7,381 bases of DNA, taken from positions 1 to 7,381 of the forward strand of contig JACZXN010000074.1 in NCBI GenBank assembly GCA_022571575.1. The letters are read 5' to 3'. A model generated the notes under the pieces. It saw nothing but the letters and a program-made list of their open reading frames with translations. It ran no database searches and was not told where the DNA came from. Shown in pieces: positions 1 to 5,889 of the stretch; the first letter of the stretch is position 1; each line of letters starts with the position of its first letter. The stretch is from Chloroflexota bacterium (GTDB lineage: Bacteria; Chloroflexota; Dehalococcoidia; UBA3495). Made by a program: the position numbers and the translations under genes.

Positions 1-846
1 CATCACGTCGTTGTAATCGGCGTAGGCCTCGTAGCTCTCCAGCAGGGTGAACTCCGGGTTGTGGTCCTGGTCGATGCCCTCGTTGCGGAAGACCCGGCCG
101 ATCTCATAGACCTTGTCGAAGCCGCCGATGATCAACCGCTTCAGGTAGAGCTCGGTGGCGATGCGCAGGTAGAGCTGCTGGTCCAGGGCGTTGTGGTGGG
201 TGACGAAGGGCTTGGCGTGGGCCCCGGCGGCCACCGGCACCAGGATGGGGGTGTCCACCTCCAGGAAGCCCCGGCCGTCCAGGAACCGGCGGATGCCGCT
301 GATCACCTTGCTGCGCAGGACGAACACCGGCATGATCTCGTCCTGGTTGGCGATCAGGTCCAGGTAGCGCTGCCGGTAGCGGGTCTCCACGTCCTTCAGC
401 CCGTGCCACTTCTCCGGCAGGGGGCGCATCCCCTTGGCGGTGACGGTCAGCTCCAGGGCGTCGATGGTGATCTGCCCGGTGCGGGTCCGGATCAGGTTGC
501 CCCGCACGCCCAGATGGTCGCCGATGTCCAGGTCCTTGAGCAGGTCGAAGCCCTCGCCCAGGTTGTTCTGGCGGAGGAGGGCCTGGATGACGCCGGATGA
601 GTCCTGGAGGTCCAGGAAGGCGGCCTTGCCCATGGTCCGCATGGACGTGATCCTACCGGCCAACGAGATATCCTGAAGCTTCTCATCGGGCGGCTCGTTG
701 TGCTCCAGTTCTTCGAACAACGCGGTGGCCGTGGCGGTGTCGCAGGTGCGGTGGAAGCGGGCCGGGTAGGGGTCGATGCCTCTGCCGCGAAGGCGTTCGA
801 GTTTGGCGGCCCGGTTGGCCAGGAGTGTGTCTTCTCGGTCTGCCAT
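1..846 (-). CDS. lysS: Lysyl-tRNA synthetase, class II (N-terminal 282 residues, runs off left edge)
   Basis: This enzyme charges tRNA-Lys with lysine, using ATP, in the cytoplasm. Reading the minus strand from ATG at 846-844 gives an open frame of exactly 282 codons to the window edge. Residues about 58-138 form the OB-fold anticodon-binding domain. The catalytic domain follows, with the family signature [12 protein letters not shown] at 156-167, then [19 protein letters not shown] (212-230), and the class II motif 2 region [19 protein letters not shown] (248-266). Full-length LysRS is usually about 490-510 residues, so roughly 40% is missing beyond the edge. An in-frame TAG at 855-853, two codons upstream, fixes the start closely; only a TTG at 849-847 competes. 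The Shine-Dalgarno is weak (AGGA, about 4 nt from ATG). A promoter lies about 110 nt upstream. No T-box leader was seen. Identification is firm. Confidence 0.97.
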   Translation of the reverse strand, partial: MADREDTLLANRAAKLERLRGRGIDPYPARFHRTCDTATATALFEELEHNEPPDEKLQDISLAGRITSMRTMGKAAFLDLQDSSGVIQALLRQNNLGEGFDLLKDLDIGDHLGVRGNLIRTRTGQITIDALELTVTAKGMRPLPEKWHGLKDVETRYRQRYLDLIANQDEIMPVFVLRSKVISGIRRFLDGRGFLEVDTPILVPVAAGAHAKPFVTHHNALDQQLYLRIATELYLKRLIIGGFDKVYEIGRVFRNEGIDQDHNPEFTLLESYEAYADYNDVM

Positions 847-953
847 CAAGTCCTAAGGGCCCGCCGGAGGCCGGTCTAAAGTGTGGTTGGTCGAGATTTT
901 CGGGAGAAAAATCCAGAGAAAACAGCGGAAAGCGTCGTCTCTTCTGGGTAGCG

Positions 954-982
954 ATTGTAATGCCGGGTACAGGCCTTGTAAA
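954..982 (-). promoter_or_regulatory. Probable sigma70-type promoter of lysS
   Basis: On the minus strand TTTACA (982-977) is followed, after exactly 17 nt, by TACAAT (959-954). Each hexamer matches consensus at 5 of 6 positions. Transcription would begin near 947 and give lysS a leader of about 100 nt. The leader contains a GC-rich patch (about 876-856, with a possible GGCC/GGCC stem) just upstream of the start codon. Inferred from sequence only. Confidence 0.6.
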
Positions 983-1025
983 GGAATCAGCAGCCGCAAC
1001 AGGCACCTTGCGGAGGGCGCTATAT

Positions 1026-1054
1026 TTGACAGGGTTTATGTACCTCATTAAAAT
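1026..1054 (+). promoter_or_regulatory. Strong sigma70-type promoter for the ABC transporter operon
   Basis: A perfect TTGACA (1026-1031) is followed after 17 nt by TAAAAT (1049-1054, 5 of 6 matches to TATAAT), in a locally AT-rich patch within GC-rich DNA. Transcription would start near 1061, about 315 nt before the binding-protein start codon. The only plus-strand gene downstream is the transporter operon. The lysS promoter points the other way, with 43 bp between the two -35 elements. Confidence 0.7.
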
Positions 1055-1063
1055 CCTTTATGT
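1035..1063 (+). repeat. Direct repeat TTTATGT flanking the -10 element (possible operator)
   Basis: TTTATGT occurs at 1035-1041 and again at 1057-1063, 22 bp apart, about two helical turns, on either side of the -10 box of the transporter promoter. This geometry would suit a dimeric regulator binding one face of the DNA. It does not match a PhoB box that I can recognise. With 7-nt units in an AT-rich patch, chance is a real alternative. Confidence 0.25.
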
Positions 1064-1100
1064 GTTAGTCACAAACTCTACTATTGATTGGAATCCCAAC

Positions 1101-1324
1101 GCCGGCTTCACTTGAGTCCATGCCTGCGGGGCCTGGACTGGCCGGCGGCCCCACTGGGATCTCTTGTAGCTCCGGGAACCTATTTCCCCGGTCCCCCTTT
1201 CCCCAGCGCCGCCCTGCGTCTTCCAGCCCCAGGTAAGCCGTTGGACTACCAAGTGTCAATTGGTCATCCAATCGGATCGATAACCTTGCGCCTCGTGGTG
1301 CGCGGTTTGGCCGGTGTAACGGCC
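1101..1324 (+). promoter_or_regulatory. Long, hairpin-rich 5' leader of the transporter operon
   Basis: About 310 nt separate the predicted transcription start from the first gene, and no convincing ORF fills them. Four hairpins can be read by eye. The first is a nested one: GCCGGC (1101-1106) pairs with GCCGGC (1141-1146) and encloses AGTCCA (1115-1120)/TGGACT (1134-1139), then GCC/GGC around the loop TGCGG. The second is CCGGGAA (1172-1178) against TTCCCCGG (1184-1191) with one bulged base. The third is GCGCC (1288-1292) against GGTGCGC (1297-1303). The fourth is GGCCG (1309-1313)/CGGCC (1320-1324) around GTGTAA. There is also ATTGG-TCAT-CCAAT at 1259-1272. No known riboswitch consensus was recognised. 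It could be a regulatory RNA or just a GC-rich spacer. Confidence 0.3.
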
Positions 1325-1364
1325 TAGGTCCATCTGGTAAGCAGGCTGAAAGTGGAAGGACGGT

Positions 1365-1376
1365 ATGGATTCTTGA
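1365..1376 (+). promoter_or_regulatory. Three-codon upstream ORF (Met-Asp-Ser-stop) overlapping the binding-protein start
   Basis: The best Shine-Dalgarno in the area, GGAAGGA (1354-1360), lies 4 nt before an ATG at 1365, not before the lipoprotein ATG at 1376, which is 15 nt away. The 1365 ATG opens a frame of three codons whose TGA (1374-1376) shares its A with the 1376 ATG, forming TGATG. Ribosomes finishing the mini-ORF could restart on the lipoprotein gene. Alternatively the GTG at 1352 is the true start and the mini-ORF is incidental. Confidence 0.3.
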
Positions 1377-2254
1377 TGCGGGTATCTTTGGTGGGCTTGG
1401 CCCTCACCGGGCTTCTTTCGCTGATCGCTGCCTGCGGCGGCAGCGATGCTCCGGTGCTCAGAGTCGGCGGCGTTCCTGACCAGGACGCCTCCCGGCTTGC
1501 CAGGCGGTACGACGGGTTCGCGGAATACCTCTCCCAAAAGCTGGGAGTGCCGGTGAAATACGTTCCCAGCGCCGACTACGCGGCGGTGGTGACCGCTTTC
1601 CAGCAGGGAAACCTGGACCTGGCTTTCTTCGGCGGATTCACCGGTGTGCAGGCCCGGCTGCGCGACCCCGGCGCCCAGGCGGTGGCGCAGCGCCAGCGCG
1701 ACGCCGAATTCCACTCCAAGTTCATCATCCGCAGTGGAGTGCCGGCCAACTCCCTGGAAGAGCTGGCGGGCCTGGCGGGCGATCTGACAATGACCTTCGG
1801 CAGTGAAAGCTCGACCTCGGGCCACATAATGCCCCGGTTCTTCCTGCGGCAGGCCGGTCTGGACCCGGATTCCAGTTTCAGGTCTTTGCCGAATTACTCG
1901 GGCTCCCACGACCTCACCTGGCGGCTGGTGGAGAGCGGGGCCTTCGACGTCGGGGTCTTGAACGAGGACGTATGGGAGCGGGCGGTCCTTGAAGGCTTGG
2001 TGGACACCGATAAGGTCCGGGTGTTGGAGACGACTCCGCCGTACTACGACTACAACTGGACCGCCGGCTCGGCGTTGGACGAAAAATTCGGCGCGGGGTT
2101 CACGCGCCAGGTCCAAGAGGCGCTCTTGGCGTTGAATACCGAAGAGCACGGGGAGATCTTGGAACTGTTCAACACTGAACGGTTCATCACGACTCAGAAT
2201 GACAACTACCAGGCCATCGAAGGGGTGGCACGGGAGTTGGGAATGATAAAGTGA
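1376..2254 (+). CDS. phnD: PhnD-family ABC transporter substrate-binding lipoprotein (phosphonate/phosphite/phosphate superfamily; resembles the putative selenate branch)
   Basis: This is a membrane-anchored extracytoplasmic binding protein that captures an oxyanion and delivers it to the two downstream permeases. From ATG 1376 it has 292 residues. A short signal peptide ends in the lipobox IAAC with Cys20 as the lipidated residue. The PhnD-like fold is shown by DYAAVVTAFQQGNLDLAFFG (67-86) and the anion-binding loop FGSESSTSGHIMP (141-153). VQARLRD, NYSGSHD (173-179), TTPPYYDYNW (219-228), and the end motif RFIT..NDNYQAIEG agree with what I recall of the branch called 'putative selenate ABC transporter substrate-binding protein'. 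Substrate is therefore uncertain: selenate, phosphonate or phosphite. An in-frame GTG at 1352 would add eight residues, but the longer n-region carries a Glu and looks less like a signal peptide. The stop overlaps the ATPase start (GTGA). Confidence 0.9.
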   Translation: MRVSLVGLALTGLLSLIAACGGSDAPVLRVGGVPDQDASRLARRYDGFAEYLSQKLGVPVKYVPSADYAAVVTAFQQGNLDLAFFGGFTGVQARLRDPGAQAVAQRQRDAEFHSKFIIRSGVPANSLEELAGLAGDLTMTFGSESSTSGHIMPRFFLRQAGLDPDSSFRSLPNYSGSHDLTWRLVESGAFDVGVLNEDVWERAVLEGLVDTDKVRVLETTPPYYDYNWTAGSALDEKFGAGFTRQVQEALLALNTEEHGEILELFNTERFITTQNDNYQAIEGVARELGMIK

Positions 2255-3072
2255 GCCGCGCCGAGACGATGAACAAGGGGAGCGGCACACCAGGTTCGCC
2301 GATGCCTCCCGATGAGGCGGCGCCGCCCATCGTGGATGGCCGCGGCCTGGGCAAATCGTTCGGCTCGCTGACCGCCCTGGCGCCCCTGGACATCGCCGTC
2401 CGTCCGGGAGAGCGGGTGGCCTTGGCCGGCCCCAGCGGCAGCGGCAAGACCACCCTGCTCCATATCCTGGCGGGGCTGCTTCCGCCGGACCGGGGACAAC
2501 TTTTTTTGGACTCCCGGGCCATCTCCGGCCTGCGGCCCGGCAGGGAACTCTCCCAGATAGTGGGCTTGGTCCAGCAACAACTGGACCTGGTCCCGCAGTT
2601 GCCCGTGGTGCAGAACGTGCTGGCCGGGCGGTTGGGTCAGTGGGGCTTCCTGCGTTCGTTGGCGTCGCTGTTCTCGGCCCGGGAACGGGGGGCGGCCTTC
2701 GAAGCGCTTTCCCGCCTGGGGATCGCCGACAAGATCGACGAGCGCACCTCTCAGCTTTCGGGAGGGGAGCAGCAACGGGTGGCCATCGCCAGGCTGATGC
2801 TTCAGGCCCCCCGGATCATCCTGGCGGATGAACCGGTCTCCTCCCTGGACCCGGCCCGCGCCGGGGAGATCTTAGGGCTGCTGTCGGAGATGGCGGCCGG
2901 CTCGGGCCGCGCCATGGTGGCCAGTCTCCATGCCCCCGGCCTGATCAGAAAATACTTCTCCCGGGTGATCGGTCTGCGGGAGGGGATCCTACAATTCGAC
3001 ATCCCGGTCCGGGAGTTGACCCCTCCGGTGATCGAGGCCCTCTATGATCTGGACCGGGACTCCCAAAGCTAG
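2251..3072 (+). CDS. phnC: PhnC-family ABC transporter ATP-binding protein
   Basis: This cytoplasmic ATPase subunit powers import through the two permeases encoded next. All nucleotide-binding motifs are present in the 273 residues: Walker A GPSGSGKTT (60-68), Q-loop within LVQQQLDLV (around 108), signature LSGGEQQRVAIAR (169-181), Walker B IILADEP (189-195, with Asp193 and Glu194), D-loop SSLD, and switch His227 in SLHAPG. PhnC-type features are the segment AGRLGQWGFLRSLASLF (125-141) and the tail ending near ALYDLDRD. The first 25 residues, before the ATPase fold, are a Pro/Gly-rich extension. The GTG start at 2251 overlaps the upstream stop by 4 nt and has GGGA 8 nt before it; an ATG at 2269 is the alternative. 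The 3' end overlaps the first permease by 29 nt, indicating translational coupling. Confidence 0.95.
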   Translation: MSRAETMNKGSGTPGSPMPPDEAAPPIVDGRGLGKSFGSLTALAPLDIAVRPGERVALAGPSGSGKTTLLHILAGLLPPDRGQLFLDSRAISGLRPGRELSQIVGLVQQQLDLVPQLPVVQNVLAGRLGQWGFLRSLASLFSARERGAAFEALSRLGIADKIDERTSQLSGGEQQRVAIARLMLQAPRIILADEPVSSLDPARAGEILGLLSEMAAGSGRAMVASLHAPGLIRKYFSRVIGLREGILQFDIPVRELTPPVIEALYDLDRDSQS

Positions 3073-3862
3073 GGGGGCGGCCAGGTTCCTTGAGACCCGG
3101 CGGCTGCTGACCCTGGTCCTGGCCGGGGCCCTGGTCTGGAGCCTGACCGGTGTCGATTGGGGCGGCGGGATCGTTCACACCGGCGGCGGCAACGCCATCA
3201 GGAATTTCTTCCTGGCCCTGTTCCCGCCGGAGCTTTCCCCCGGTTTTCTGAGATTGGCCCTCTCGGCCAGTTGGCAGACGGTGGTCCACGCCGTGGCGGG
3301 AATAACCCTGGCGGTGGCCGTCGGCCTGCCCCTGGGGATCGCCGCCTCCGGGTCCCTGGGGACACCCGGCCGTTCCCGTTTGGCCATCGCCGTGGCCGTC
3401 CGTTTTGTCCTGGCGTTCATGCGCTCCATCCACGAGTTGGTCTGGGCGGTGTTGTTCGTCACCGCCTTCGGGTTGTCGTCCCTGGCCGTGGTGCTGGCCA
3501 TCGCGGTTCCCTACGCCGGGATATTGGGGCGCATCTACTCGGAGTTGTTGAACGACGTCCCGGACGGGCCTCTGGACGGCCTGCGTTCCTCCGGGGCCTC
3601 TCCGGCCAGGGTGCTGGTCTACGGCCGGATGCCCATGGTCCTGACGGACCTGCTCAGCTACGGCTTCTACCGGTTCGAGTGCGCCATCCGGGCCGCCGCG
3701 ATCATGAGTTTCGTGGGCATCCGCGGGCTGGGCTATGAGATACAGCTTTCCCTGAACGACCTGCTGTTCAGCGAGGTCTGGACGCTGTTGTTGTTCCTGG
3801 TGGGCCTCGTCCTGCTGGTGGACTACTGGAGCACCCGGGTGCGCCGGAGTCTGGGGTCATGA
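3044..3862 (+). CDS. phnE: PhnE-family ABC transporter permease, first of two
   Basis: This integral inner-membrane subunit forms part of the substrate channel. The 272-residue protein is strongly hydrophobic, with membrane segments at roughly 21-38, 78-101, 113-140, 144-162, 212-228 and 245-261. The cytoplasmic EAA loop that contacts the ATPase is seen as the stretch ELLNDVPDGPLDGLRSSGAS (167-186) followed by YGRMP; RSIHELVWAVLFV (127-139) is the PhnE-like segment before it. The usual Glu-Ala-Ala core reads Asp-Gly-Leu here, a mild divergence. ATG 3044 lies inside the ATPase gene (29-nt overlap) with GAGG 6 nt upstream. The stop overlaps the next permease start as ATGA. It is clearly not a copy of the second permease, so the pair probably forms a heterodimer. 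Confidence 0.92.
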   Translation: MIWTGTPKARGAARFLETRRLLTLVLAGALVWSLTGVDWGGGIVHTGGGNAIRNFFLALFPPELSPGFLRLALSASWQTVVHAVAGITLAVAVGLPLGIAASGSLGTPGRSRLAIAVAVRFVLAFMRSIHELVWAVLFVTAFGLSSLAVVLAIAVPYAGILGRIYSELLNDVPDGPLDGLRSSGASPARVLVYGRMPMVLTDLLSYGFYRFECAIRAAAIMSFVGIRGLGYEIQLSLNDLLFSEVWTLLLFLVGLVLLVDYWSTRVRRSLGS

Positions 3863-4764
3863 CTGGGCGAAGGTCTGCTGTGCGGGAAGTAGTGATGGGA
3901 AGGAGAGGGCTCACCTTCGCCAGGGCATCCATCTACGGATTTGTGGCGCTGTCGGTGGTGTCGTGGTTGTACCTGCTGGCGGGGGCGGACAGCGGGCTGG
4001 ACGATCTCTTTTCCAGCCGGGCCTGGGGTAACGCCGGCGGCTTCGTCCGCCAACTTCTGGGGCTGGACGCGGGTTTGGCCGCCGGGTTGGATGATGGTGG
4101 GCGGCCCGCCTTTCTGGAGCTGGGCCGGTGGGTGGAGACCGGAAAGTTGGCCTATGAGACCCTGCTGATGAGCGTGTTGGCCATCAGCTTCGCCGGAGTG
4201 GGCGTGTTGCTCACCTTCCTGCCGGCGGCGCGAAACGTGAGCAACGGCGACCTTGGCGGCCGGCCCTCCGCCGGGTTGGGGGCGTTGTATCACGTCCTCC
4301 GTCTGGTCTTCGCCCTGACGCGGGCCGTGCCGGAGTTGGTGTGGGCCATGGTTATCGTGTTCTTCCTGTCGCCGGGGTTGTTGCCGGGCGCCGTTGCCCT
4401 GGGACTGCACAACTACGGGATCGTGGGCAAGCTATCGGCGGAGGTGGTGGAGAACATGGACCCCGGCCCGGCGCGGGCGCTGCGTTCCGCGGGCGCCGGC
4501 AATCTTCAGATGCTGGCCTACGGAATCATCCCCCAGGCCATGCCCCAATTTCTGACCTACCTGCTCTACCGCTGGGAGGTGGTGATCCGCACCACCGTGG
4601 TGGTGGGTTTCGTCAGCGCCGGCGGATTGGGGCGGGAGTTCCGGCTCAGCCTCAGCTTCTTCCAGTACACCGACGTGGCCTTGATCATCCTCTGGTACCT
4701 GGTGCTGGTCGTGGCGGTGGACCTGCTCAGCGCCCTGCTGCGGCGCATGGTCCGGGCGGGCTAG
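3859..4764 (+). CDS. phnE: PhnE-family ABC transporter permease, second of two
   Basis: This is the second membrane subunit of the importer. Of its 301 residues, membrane segments are visible at about 23-41, 99-121, 144-170, 174-190, 240-256 and 272-293. The region from about 42 to 98 is a soluble insert with many Gly, Asp and Leu residues between the first and second segments, longer than in the first permease. The EAA loop reads AEVVENMDPGPARALRSAGA (194-213) followed by YGIIP, the standard PhnE form, preceded by RAVPELVWAMVIVFF (155-169). The ATG at 3859 overlaps the previous stop by 4 nt (ATGA) and has GGAG 9 nt upstream; an in-frame ATG at 3895 would remove 12 residues and cannot be excluded. 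It is the last gene of the operon and converges on a minus-strand gene remnant. Confidence 0.92.
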   Translation: MTGRRSAVREVVMGRRGLTFARASIYGFVALSVVSWLYLLAGADSGLDDLFSSRAWGNAGGFVRQLLGLDAGLAAGLDDGGRPAFLELGRWVETGKLAYETLLMSVLAISFAGVGVLLTFLPAARNVSNGDLGGRPSAGLGALYHVLRLVFALTRAVPELVWAMVIVFFLSPGLLPGAVALGLHNYGIVGKLSAEVVENMDPGPARALRSAGAGNLQMLAYGIIPQAMPQFLTYLLYRWEVVIRTTVVVGFVSAGGLGREFRLSLSFFQYTDVALIILWYLVLVVAVDLLSALLRRMVRAG

Positions 4765-4768
4765 GAGA

Positions 4769-4819
4769 AGGGGCGGGTCACCGGCTAAGGTGCGCCGTCA
4801 CTGGGTGAGATTTGCCCCT
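4769..4819. other. Inverted-repeat cluster between convergent transcription units
   Basis: AGGGGC (4769-4774) pairs with GCCCCT (4814-4819) and encloses two smaller hairpins: CACC (4779-4782)/GGTG (4789-4792) and TCAC (4798-4801)/GTGA (4805-4808). It sits between the end of the last permease and the end of the opposing DUF3800 remnant, where a two-way terminator would be expected. Neither strand has a clear T-run after the outer stem, so factor-independent termination is doubtful. Confidence 0.2.
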
Positions 4820-5056
4820 GTCCCGGCTCCGAGGTCTTTGGCGATGATCTCCGTGGGTCTGCCATCGATGCCTCCTGGTTGCTCCCTTCCCAAAAATCAA
4901 GCAGACCCTGTTTGCCCTTCCGCTCCGCCCATTGCTCCAGCAGGTCCCGCTGTCCATTGAAATCGAAGCGAGGCACGACCATGCCAGGCGCCTGGCACGG
5001 CCGGGAACAAGGAGATGAACTCGTACCACTCCGGGTTGTGGGGGTGGATGACCTGA
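4798..5056 (-). pseudogene. Decayed 3' portion of the DUF3800-like gene (frame broken at least twice within it)
   Basis: This stretch on the minus strand reads as natural-looking protein, but in successive frames. From about 5055 it gives QVIHPHNPEWYEFISLFPA; from about 4979 in another frame VVPRFDFNGQRDLLEQWAER, continuing KGKQGLLDFWEGSNQEAS; then in a third frame DGRPTEIIAKDLGAGTGANL and Thr-Gln, ending at TGA 4800-4798. Removing a 16-bp perfect palindrome (4982-4997) joins the first two pieces in frame, giving FPAVVVPRFDF. A single-base loss around 4865 explains the third change. The first piece also joins the 256-residue ORF just upstream if a 28-nt near-duplication is removed. I infer a former tail of about 85 residues. 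No function is recognised for it. A separate small broken gene is the main alternative. Confidence 0.55.
4982..4997. repeat. 16-bp perfect palindrome at a frame break
   Basis: TGCCAGGCGCCTGGCA is fully self-complementary. It lies at the point where the reading frame of the DUF3800 tail is lost; taking out exactly these 16 bases restores a continuous frame. It therefore looks like an insertion, perhaps from template-switching synthesis, rather than a designed site. Confidence 0.6.
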
Positions 5057-5083
5057 CTAGATGGTAACCGGGTAGATGACTTG
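5042..5083. repeat. Imperfect 14-nt direct repeat, 28 nt apart, at the premature stop of the DUF3800-like gene
   Basis: GGGTGGATGACCTG (5042-5055) and GGGTAGATGACTTG (5070-5083) match at 12 of 14 positions. On the coding (minus) strand they encode Gln-Val-Ile-His-Pro and Gln-Val-Ile-Tyr-Pro. The offset of 28 nt is one base more than nine codons, so the second copy is out of frame and the intervening bases supply the TAG stop. Confidence 0.5.
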
Positions 5084-5827
5084 GATAACTTTGTTCTCGC
5101 GGAGGCCGTCGAAGTAGGGTTGGGGCCGGTCCGGGTTCTGGAGCCAGCGGCGGATGAAGTAGGCGCACAGGTTGGACAGTTGGGTGCCCACCGAGTGCTC
5201 CGGGTCCACGAAGCAGATATTCTGCATCAAGCCGGTGGCGTCCATCCCGTCGTCTGAACGTAGGAACTCGGTCATGAATCCTGGTTTCACGGAGGTCCCG
5301 GTCTGGGCGACGACCAGGGCGAAGTTGGCGATGGGTATCCCGCCGTCCATGATCTCGTCCCCGGATAGATTGGCCATGTTGAGTTCGTCCAAAAACATGG
5401 TGAGAGCGAACAGAAACTTGCTCAGAACGGGCTCAGTTGGAGAGTCCCACAGCATGGCCATGGGTGAATCGCCGGCCGCTTTGGCTTCGGCGAATTCCTT
5501 TTTGTTGATGTACGAGGTGACCACGGGAGTCTCGCGCCGGATCATGATGCCCAGACAGTCCTGGATCAGCTCGTTCCTCTTCAGCGGAGGCCATGAGGCG
5601 AAGTAGCCCAGCCCCTGGTAGACGTCCACCGGCCGAATCTCGGTGGGCGCGCCCTGCTCACCCAGGGGAGCGCCGAAATGACGCCGGCAGAGGGCGCTGA
5701 ACTCTCCGTTCATCGACATCGACTGGCTCTCGTGCACCAACAGACCGGCGTAGACCAGGTGCGGTTGGGAAGGGTCGGCGGCGCTTTTGCCGGTGCTGCC
5801 GGATTCCCCCAGATAGGTTAGAAACAT
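5057..5827 (-). CDS. DUF3800-like protein, possibly truncated and catalytically impaired
   Basis: The 256-residue ORF resembles the DUF3800 family, proteins of uncertain function thought to have an RNase H-like fold. The N-terminus MFLTYLGESGSTG fits the usual Y-x-D-E-S-G opening, but the Asp is Gly7. Near the C-terminus TQLSNLCAYFIRRWL (215-229) fits the usual Q-L-A-D-L-x-A-Y, with Asn219 in place of Asp. Both expected acidic residues are thus missing, although Glu8 remains. The ATG at 5827 has a strong GGAGG 7 nt upstream, and the gene follows a terminator hairpin that separates it from rplY. The ORF stops at a TAG created within a 28-nt near-duplication, and coherent protein sequence continues downstream in other frames. 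I infer a gene in decay, although a functional short form cannot be excluded. Family assignment rests on recalled motifs. Confidence 0.65.
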   Translation of the reverse strand: MFLTYLGESGSTGKSAADPSQPHLVYAGLLVHESQSMSMNGEFSALCRRHFGAPLGEQGAPTEIRPVDVYQGLGYFASWPPLKRNELIQDCLGIMIRRETPVVTSYINKKEFAEAKAAGDSPMAMLWDSPTEPVLSKFLFALTMFLDELNMANLSGDEIMDGGIPIANFALVVAQTGTSVKPGFMTEFLRSDDGMDATGLMQNICFVDPEHSVGTQLSNLCAYFIRRWLQNPDRPQPYFDGLRENKVIQVIYPVTI

Positions 5828-5837
5828 TCTCCCGCCT

Positions 5838-5889
5838 CCAAAACAACCGCCGGAGGCCGCACGCCCTCTGGGGCTCCGCTCCTCCGGCG
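5838..5889 (-). terminator. Intrinsic terminator downstream of rplY
   Basis: A perfect 9-bp GC-rich stem, CGCCGGAGG (5848-5856) with CCTCCGGCG (5881-5889), encloses an inner GCCC/GGGC hairpin (5863-5866 with 5871-5874). Reading the minus strand, the stem is followed by GTTGTTTTGG (5847-5838), a T-rich tail. On the plus strand it is followed by TTCTTT, so it might act both ways. It lies 70 nt after the L25 stop and just before the DUF3800 ribosome binding site. Confidence 0.6.

Noticed and set aside
861..873. A 13-nt block, CCGCCGGAGGCCG, shared between the lysS leader (861-873) and the rplY terminator (5847-5859)
   Set aside because: Similarity ends at 13 nt. In GC-rich DNA such a match is probably chance, and the lysS copy lacks the second stem arm and T-tail.
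683..1048. A 121-codon minus-strand frame upstream of and overlapping lysS
   Set aside because: It overlaps the certain lysS start in another frame, spans the lysS promoter, and its product is Arg/Pro-rich without motifs.
1088..1327. A 79-codon plus-strand frame in the transporter leader
   Set aside because: Non-ATG start, no Shine-Dalgarno, Pro/Leu-rich random-looking product, and it overlaps the hairpins. It is better read as untranslated leader.
847..1375. Search for a tRNA, T-box or known riboswitch in the 529-bp intergenic region
   Set aside because: No T-loop GGTTCGAAT-like sequence, no T-box core and no recognisable riboswitch consensus was seen. Only promoters and unassigned hairpins are supported.
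1256..2290. A 344-residue open frame on the minus strand opposite the binding-protein gene
   Set aside because: It is antisense to a clear lipoprotein gene with family motifs. Its composition is rich in Arg, Gln, Val and Gly, as expected from the shadow of a GC-rich gene, and no motif was recognised.
3157..3738. A 193-codon plus-strand frame within the first permease gene
   Set aside because: It overlaps the permease in another frame, is Arg/Gly-rich and has no membrane pattern or motif.
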